DNA of 10,404 nt from positions 1 to 10,404 of the forward strand of contig JAEORY010000105.1 of NCBI GenBank assembly GCA_016840645.1, read 5' to 3'. Positions 6,287-10,404 of this stretch are shown piece by piece. Positions within the stretch are counted from its first letter, which is position 1. Each line of letters starts with the position of its first letter. Both the position numbers and the translations under genes were made by a program. Source of the stretch: Candidatus Borrarchaeota archaeon (GTDB taxonomy: Archaea; Asgardarchaeota; Sifarchaeia; Borrarchaeales; Borrarchaeaceae). The notes beneath the pieces are model-generated. The model was not told the origin of the DNA. It worked only from the letters and a program-made list of their open reading frames with translations, and made no database searches.

Positions 6287-9217
6287 TTAAAACGTGATTC
6301 CTTTGCTTCTTTTGCTCCATTTATATAATTCAATGCCAACAACTGAAGGAAGGCATGCAATAATGATTAGTACCCAATCAAGCCAAGTAAGCCACATGAA
6401 TTCAAAGATAATCCCAATATCAATCACTGCTAATTGAACTAAAGGGGTATAAATAAGACCTACCGTCCCGAAAATAACCATTCCTATGAAGACATATGTT
6501 CTTAAGGATCTATCTTCAGCCTTGTTAGATTTTACGATAGACATGTTGATTCGGCGAATAGCGAGTACCATAAAAGATTCCACAAACACAATTGTAACAA
6601 TTGCCATTGTTCTAGCCTTCTGTTGGGCCAAAGGCCATTCAGTAGATACCACTCCTATATTGTTACCCGGAAATACAGGATATATTCCCGTAAACGTTAT
6701 AATATAAATAAACGCGACTCCGATAGCCATCAAAGCTGCATGAAGAACCATTATCTTAAATAGTTTACGATCTATGATTTCTTGAGTATCGCGCGGCTTT
6801 TCTTGCATTATATTGCTTGTACTTTTATCAAATACTAGTGCAAAACCTGGGAACGTGTGGGCTGACACATACAACCATTGAAGTTGGAACGTCAAAAAGC
6901 CAAAGAAATTCGGTATGAATGACATCCCGAATAGAATAGCGGCTTCCATTAAGTTTATGCAAACATAGAAATAACACATCATTCTGATTTTTTGAAAGAG
7001 ATTTCTTCCCTCTTTTATCCCTGTTCTAATTGATGTAAACGAATCATCCGTAATAATAATATCTGACGCCTGCTTTGCCACATCAGTCCCTGCGATGCCC
7101 ATGGCAATTCCAGCATCTGACAAGCTTAGAGCTAATGCATCATTCACACCGTCACCAGTCATTGCGACGACTTTGCCACGCTTTTGATATCTTGCAACGA
7201 TGACTTGTTTATCTTCTGGGCTTACTCGGGCAAATACTCTTGTCTTAAAGAAGCCTTCATCAGTAAGTGATTTAACCTGATAACCTTCCACACCCATCTG
7301 ATCTGAACCTTCTTCGATGATATTTAATTCACGCGCAATTGAGGAAGCTGTAACTGGGCTGTCACCTGTAATCATTGTGACTTGAATTCCAGCTGACTGG
7401 GTTTCCTTTATAGCTTCATATACGCCAGGACGAGGAGGATCAACAATACATACAAATCCATCAAATGTCATGTTGCTTTCAATTTCGTGGCGAGATTCTT
7501 TCATATCGTTAGGAAGTTCTTTTATGTTCTTATGTGCTAATGAGAGTACTCTGAACCCTATTTGTGCAAATTTATTAATATGTGCAAGAATCTTTTCTTT
7601 TTCTTGTTCTGTAAATTTTTCCTCATTATTTTCATGTGAAATCTGTGAACAGCGAGGTAGAACTACTTCACTAGCACCTTTACAAAATACAATATTAGTG
7701 TGCGTTCCATTAAACACTTTTGACATTCTTTTCGCGTTCGAGTCAAACGGAAATTCGGCAATCATTTTATAATTCTTCAATATCTCGCTTTCCTGTAATT
7801 TTGACTTATTAAAAAGAATCTTAATCGCACCTTCAGTTGGCGTACCAATTAATTTCCCATCGCTTATTTTAGCGTCATTATTTAACAGGCTGTTTATCAA
7901 CAGAAACTCTAGAGATTTTGGAAAAGAACCAACAGGTTTTTGCAGAGCTACATCGCGAGGTAAATCCACAGTAGCTCTATCTTCAATCTTAAAAATGACC
8001 CCTTCTGTATTCAATCCAGATCCCGTGATGCCATATAGATTTCCGTCACTATCCCAAATGCGCTTAACAGTCATTTTATTCTCAGTCATTGTCCCTGTTT
8101 TGTCAGAACAAACAACGCTAACCCTACCTAAAGTTTCTACTGCACTAAGATCTCTAATGATTACCTTTTCTTTAGCCATTGCAAGGACGCCAGTTATTAA
8201 GACAATCGTAACAAGCAACACAATATTAATTGGCATTATAGCTAAGGCAACAGTCAGACCGTTTATCAAAACTGGTGCTAAATCCACCCATTCGATCATC
8301 CCTCCTTTTGCCTGTACTCCCGGCGGAGGAAAAACGAACAAGCTTAAAATTCTGAAAGATACTGAAATTGCTAGAAGGATTCCGACTGCTGTACCCAAAT
8401 ATTTTGCTAAAACATTCACCTTTTTCCTGATGGGAATTTCCCCAGTGGTGATCTCCTCTAGTTCTCGGCTCAATTCTCCAATAACAGTCCTGATACCTGT
8501 GAAAACGACAATTGCTTTGGAGGTACCTTGTGCAACATATGAACCCAAAAAAACCATATTTGTTGTTTCTTGTATTGGTAATTCGCCATCCAATCCCTCT
8601 GGAGCCACATTTTTTTCTACAGGTACACTTTCTCCGGTAAGACTAGACTCATCCAGAGCAAGATCTGCAGAATCAATTATCAAACAATCAGCGGGCACCC
8701 TCTCACCTTGTCGTAACAAAATCACATCGCCTGGTACTAAATCGCTAGTCATGACCGTGATCTGTTTGCCATCTCGCAATGCAGGAATGTCGTCAGCCAT
8801 CAGTTGTTGAAGCGCTTCAAGTTTTTTCTGCCCTCTAAATTGCTGAACGACTGCTACTACAACGTTAGCACCTATTACTACAAACCAGGGAACAACAAGT
8901 GGGAGAACTGCCCCGACATCTTGTGGCCCAAGAGATAAGGCAATTAGAAAAATGGCAAGTGCTGCAATCAAATAGATATTAATGAGCCAATTGGAAATAG
9001 GGGCAATATAGATTTTCCAAAATGATGTTTTAACCTTTGGGAGTTCATTTTCACCATATTCTGTTAAGCGATGAACTGCTTCTTCTGAAGAAAGACCTTT
9101 ATCTCTGTCAGTGTTGAATATATTGATTATTTCACTGGGAGAGAAATTATAGGCAAATTTTCCTTCGAATAACTCATCTTCTACTGAAGTTTCGATTGAA
9201 GGTGTGTTTTTACTCAC
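6287..9217 (-). CDS. P-type ATPase, P2/P3-like cation pump with atypical ion-binding residues
   Basis: This 976-residue membrane pump couples ATP hydrolysis to ion movement through an aspartyl-phosphate. Domains in order: cation-ATPase N domain (about 22-75), M1-M2 (about 77-125), actuator domain with LTGES (193-197), M3-M4 (about 268-345), phosphorylation site SDKTGTMTEN (371-380, Asp372), nucleotide domain with FPFDSNAKRMSK (489-500) and KGAS (513-516), the hinge motifs DPPRPGV (593-599), MITGDS (615-620) and MTGDGVND (686-693), then M5-M10. The catalytic set is complete. The transport site is not: M4 has PINIV (329-333) where Ca2+ pumps have PEGLP, and M6 has WLYVSAHTFP (781-790) where they have WxNLVTDGLP. 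Asn755 and Glu758 in M5 and Glu880 in M8 are kept. The substrate cannot therefore be named. Length fits the P2A family. The start is GTG, supported by a GGTGA ribosome site. Confidence 0.93.
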   Translation of the reverse strand: MSKNTPSIETSVEDELFEGKFAYNFSPSEIINIFNTDRDKGLSSEEAVHRLTEYGENELPKVKTSFWKIYIAPISNWLINIYLIAALAIFLIALSLGPQDVGAVLPLVVPWFVVIGANVVVAVVQQFRGQKKLEALQQLMADDIPALRDGKQITVMTSDLVPGDVILLRQGERVPADCLIIDSADLALDESSLTGESVPVEKNVAPEGLDGELPIQETTNMVFLGSYVAQGTSKAIVVFTGIRTVIGELSRELEEITTGEIPIRKKVNVLAKYLGTAVGILLAISVSFRILSLFVFPPPGVQAKGGMIEWVDLAPVLINGLTVALAIMPINIVLLVTIVLITGVLAMAKEKVIIRDLSAVETLGRVSVVCSDKTGTMTENKMTVKRIWDSDGNLYGITGSGLNTEGVIFKIEDRATVDLPRDVALQKPVGSFPKSLEFLLINSLLNNDAKISDGKLIGTPTEGAIKILFNKSKLQESEILKNYKMIAEFPFDSNAKRMSKVFNGTHTNIVFCKGASEVVLPRCSQISHENNEEKFTEQEKEKILAHINKFAQIGFRVLSLAHKNIKELPNDMKESRHEIESNMTFDGFVCIVDPPRPGVYEAIKETQSAGIQVTMITGDSPVTASSIARELNIIEEGSDQMGVEGYQVKSLTDEGFFKTRVFARVSPEDKQVIVARYQKRGKVVAMTGDGVNDALALSLSDAGIAMGIAGTDVAKQASDIIITDDSFTSIRTGIKEGRNLFQKIRMMCYFYVCINLMEAAILFGMSFIPNFFGFLTFQLQWLYVSAHTFPGFALVFDKSTSNIMQEKPRDTQEIIDRKLFKIMVLHAALMAIGVAFIYIITFTGIYPVFPGNNIGVVSTEWPLAQQKARTMAIVTIVFVESFMVLAIRRINMSIVKSNKAEDRSLRTYVFIGMVIFGTVGLIYTPLVQLAVIDIGIIFEFMWLTWLDWVLIIIACLPSVVGIELYKWSKRSKGITF

Positions 9218-9223
9218 TATTAT

Positions 9224-9228
9224 TCACC
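9224..9228 (-). promoter_or_regulatory. Shine-Dalgarno site that sets the GTG start of the ATPase
   Basis: GGTGA on the minus strand ends 6 nt before the GTG at 9217 and matches the GGTGA part of the anti-16S consensus GGAGGTGATC. It supports the non-ATG start. Confidence 0.5.
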
Positions 9229-9297
9229 GAAATCAGCATAAATTGTAAGTAGCTTTTCTTAACACTGTAAAAAATCTTAATTATTTCATTGAATCGC

Positions 9298-9307
9298 AAT
9301 TTAAATT
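9298..9307 (-). promoter_or_regulatory. Possible TATA box for the ATPase gene
   Basis: The palindromic AATTTAAATT lies about 80 bp before the GTG start, in the 246-bp AT-rich spacer between the ATPase start and the TnpB element end. A start of transcription near 9275 would give a leader of about 57 nt. No BRE is evident and the spacer shows no gene. Weak call from composition. Confidence 0.22.
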
Positions 9308-9426
9308 ATTTTTCCTTCAAAAACTAACTTTTGCTTAACTAAATCAAAAGTAGCAAGTTATTTCTAAGTTCTTTTTTCAAATCTGCCAATTTGGACGCAA
9401 ATATGTTTGTCAATCAATGATTAAAG

Positions 9427-9433
9427 AAAAAAA
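9427..9433 (-). terminator. Possible oligo-T terminator after tnpB / omega RNA
   Basis: A run of seven T on the minus strand lies about 30 nt beyond the predicted element end. Archaeal RNA polymerase commonly ends at such T-runs without needing a hairpin. If used, the tnpB transcript would carry roughly 30-37 nt of flanking DNA after the right end, enough to include a guide. Confidence 0.35.
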
Positions 9434-9463
9434 TATGTGAAACTGATGTTTTTGCATCTTTTC

Positions 9464-9531
9464 GTGAACTACTCCACCCTTACGGATGGAACTTCCTGCG
9501 AGTCCTCCGAACCATATCCACTCATAGGACT
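9464..9531 (-). ncRNA. Predicted omega (re)RNA 3' scaffold and transposon right end
   Basis: On the minus strand the last codons of tnpB can fold. One six-pair stem, AGTCCT/AGGACT (9526-9531 with 9501-9506), closes a 19-nt loop. A second six-pair stem, CCATCC/GGGTGG with one G-U pair (9484-9489 with 9474-9479), is capped by GTAA, a GNRA-type tetraloop. This is followed by AGTAG and TTCAC (9468-9464), the kind of terminal sequence where IS200/IS605 elements are cut at their right end. In known TnpB systems the RNA overlaps the 3' end of the gene and ends with a guide taken from flanking DNA, here beginning at 9463 and reading down. The stems are seen directly; the RNA and the exact boundary are inferred. 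The RNA's 5' end is not defined and may lie further inside tnpB. Confidence 0.55.
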
Positions 9532-10404
9532 GGGTACTTTCGTTTTACCTTTGGCTGTGTATCGCAGATTATCAAGAAATGCTTGATAGCCTGTCCACTT
9601 GGCATTCTGTGATAGGTAACGTTTCATAAGCACCACACAACTATTTTTGTCTCTAGCAATCACGTTACCACACTCACACTTCATAACTCGTTTCCACAAC
9701 GGCATATAATGGAGTTTACCACACACATAACACTCTCGGGAGGTATTTCGTTCGTCAAATTCTATTAATCTTTTACCTACTCGATTCGATTTGTAGGTTA
9801 GAAACTGTACGAACCGCCCCAGCGTACCCGTGCTCTGTGTGGTGCGGTTTAATCCCGACTTCATACAATTCGGCACATTAGTTGATTGTGCCATCGTTTT
9901 GACCGCCAGCTCACCCACGATCAGGGTATTTGCCTTGGTGTTCTCCACTAACTTCATGCTGAGTTTATGCTGGAAATCCTTAAGTTGCGCATCACGCTTC
10001 CGCTCGTACTCGCGTTTGATTCGATTGAAGAGATTCCACTTATTGCTGAACTTCTTACATCTATCTCGCCGTGCTTGTATCCTGGCGATTTTGGGATTCC
10101 AGTATTGGTCTGGCCGCTGGTTGTTCACCACCAAGAACTTCCCCTGAGAATTGACCGCGGTAACGATGTGGGTAACTCCCAGATCAATGGCCTGATACAG
10201 ACCGTTATCCACGTAAGGCGGTGCTTCCACCTGGTAGGTGATAGTCACAAAATACCGCGTTCGCTGTGCAGAAATGGCGACCTGTTTTACCTGCATGTCG
10301 TCAAAAGAAAATTTATCAGAGATGGCAAACTCTAAAGGTATATCATTGTAGTTATGGGAAAATGAGATTTTTCCGTGTTCTAACTTGAACCCCGACTGGT
10401 TATA
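9469..10404 (-). CDS. tnpB: TnpB RNA-guided nuclease of the IS200/IS605 superfamily (5' end cut by window edge)
   Basis: The frame is open to the right edge, giving 311 visible residues of a protein usually near 400. The Met at 10296 is internal, because residues before it (YNQSGFKLEHGKISF...) match the N-terminal beta region of OrfB/TnpB proteins. Numbering visible residues, the RuvC-like nuclease is complete: Asp74 in AIDLGV, Glu165 in IVGEL, and Asp252 in ARDKNS. Between the last two lies the zinc finger Cys225-x2-Cys228 ... Cys243-x-Cys245, and before it a GLNRTTQSTGTLGRF block typical of methanogen-type TnpBs. The RuvC-III motif is ARDKNS where most have DRDxNA. The last 25 residues look unconstrained and overlap the predicted RNA. 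TnpB uses an element-end RNA to cut DNA and so promotes retention of the element. Any tnpA and the left end would be off the window. The DNA looks richer in G+C than its neighbours, consistent with acquisition. Confidence 0.92.
   Translation of the reverse strand, partial: YNQSGFKLEHGKISFSHNYNDIPLEFAISDKFSFDDMQVKQVAISAQRTRYFVTITYQVEAPPYVDNGLYQAIDLGVTHIVTAVNSQGKFLVVNNQRPDQYWNPKIARIQARRDRCKKFSNKWNLFNRIKREYERKRDAQLKDFQHKLSMKLVENTKANTLIVGELAVKTMAQSTNVPNCMKSGLNRTTQSTGTLGRFVQFLTYKSNRVGKRLIEFDERNTSRECYVCGKLHYMPLWKRVMKCECGNVIARDKNSCVVLMKRYLSQNAKWTGYQAFLDNLRYTAKGKTKVPSPMSGYGSEDSQEVPSVRVE

Larger units (their letters stand above)
9464..10404 (-). mobile_element. IS200/IS605-superfamily element (IS605 or IS1341 type), right part only
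   Basis: The element is recognised by its TnpB gene and a right end of hairpin plus TTCAC at 9464. It lacks terminal inverted repeats, as expected for this superfamily. Whether it has a TnpA transposase (IS605 type) or only TnpB (IS1341 type) cannot be seen, because the left part lies beyond the window. It sits about 246 bp before the ATPase start codon on the same strand and does not interrupt a recognisable gene. Confidence 0.6.

Noticed and set aside
7995..8810. A 271-codon plus-strand open frame
   Set aside because: It lies wholly antisense to the well-conserved actuator and membrane regions of the P-type ATPase, has a composition expected of an antisense frame and no recognisable domain.
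9218..9463. A small gene, C/D-box RNA or CRISPR-like repeat in the 246-bp AT-rich spacer
   Set aside because: No regularly spaced repeats, no paired C and D boxes and no frame of useful length with a ribosome site were found; the spacer is better read as promoter region plus transposon flank.
9967..10335. A 122-codon plus-strand open frame, and another at 9830-10147
   Set aside because: Both are antisense to TnpB, whose RuvC and zinc-finger motifs prove the minus strand is coding; neither has a ribosome site or known motif.

Overview
The window looks like a piece of an archaeal chromosome, probably from an uncultured, AT-rich lineage of the Bathyarchaeia or methanogen kind; this placement is an inference. 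The reasons are a DUF3795 Cys-rich protein, an archaeal-style GT-C (GT39-like) membrane glycosyltransferase, a sugar nucleotidyltransferase with a left-handed beta-helix tail, a TnpB resembling those of methanogens, purine-rich Shine-Dalgarno sites that pair with the GAUCACCUCC end of 16S rRNA, and A/T-rich TATA-like boxes instead of bacterial -35/-10 pairs. No rRNA, tRNA or CRISPR array was seen.

Layout. Positions 2-367 (+) hold the C-terminal end of IMP dehydrogenase (guaB), cut by the left edge. It converges on an unrecognised three-helix membrane protein at 412-1380 (-). From a divergent spacer, three plus-strand genes run close together: an Imm-5-like putative immunity protein (1516-2100), a class I SAM-dependent methyltransferase (2151-2840) and a nucleotide-sugar pyrophosphorylase-like protein (2896-3906). 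These converge on a minus-strand pair, a DUF3795 protein (3925-4410) lying just downstream of a GT39-like polytopic glycosyltransferase (4462-6054). A 232-bp spacer separates that pair from a large P-type ATPase (6287-9217, -). The right end is a TnpB of the IS200/IS605 superfamily (9469 to the right edge, -), cut by the window edge. Its 3' end carries hairpins and a TTCAC terminus expected of an omega (re)RNA and transposon right end.

How the genes fit together. The nucleotidyltransferase and the membrane glycosyltransferase could both serve surface glycan or glycoprotein synthesis, one making an activated sugar in the cytoplasm and the other moving lipid-linked sugar outside. They are on opposite strands, so this is only a suggestion. 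The ATPase and guaB are independent functions. The TnpB element is the only mobile DNA, and its coding region looks richer in G+C than its surroundings.

The points most worth a second look are the ATPase, which has all its catalytic motifs but has lost most of the textbook M4 and M6 ion ligands; the TnpB right-end RNA structure with a readable natural guide; and the nucleotidyltransferase, in which a usual metal-binding Asp is Asn. I did not find clear evidence for a wholly new multi-gene system.
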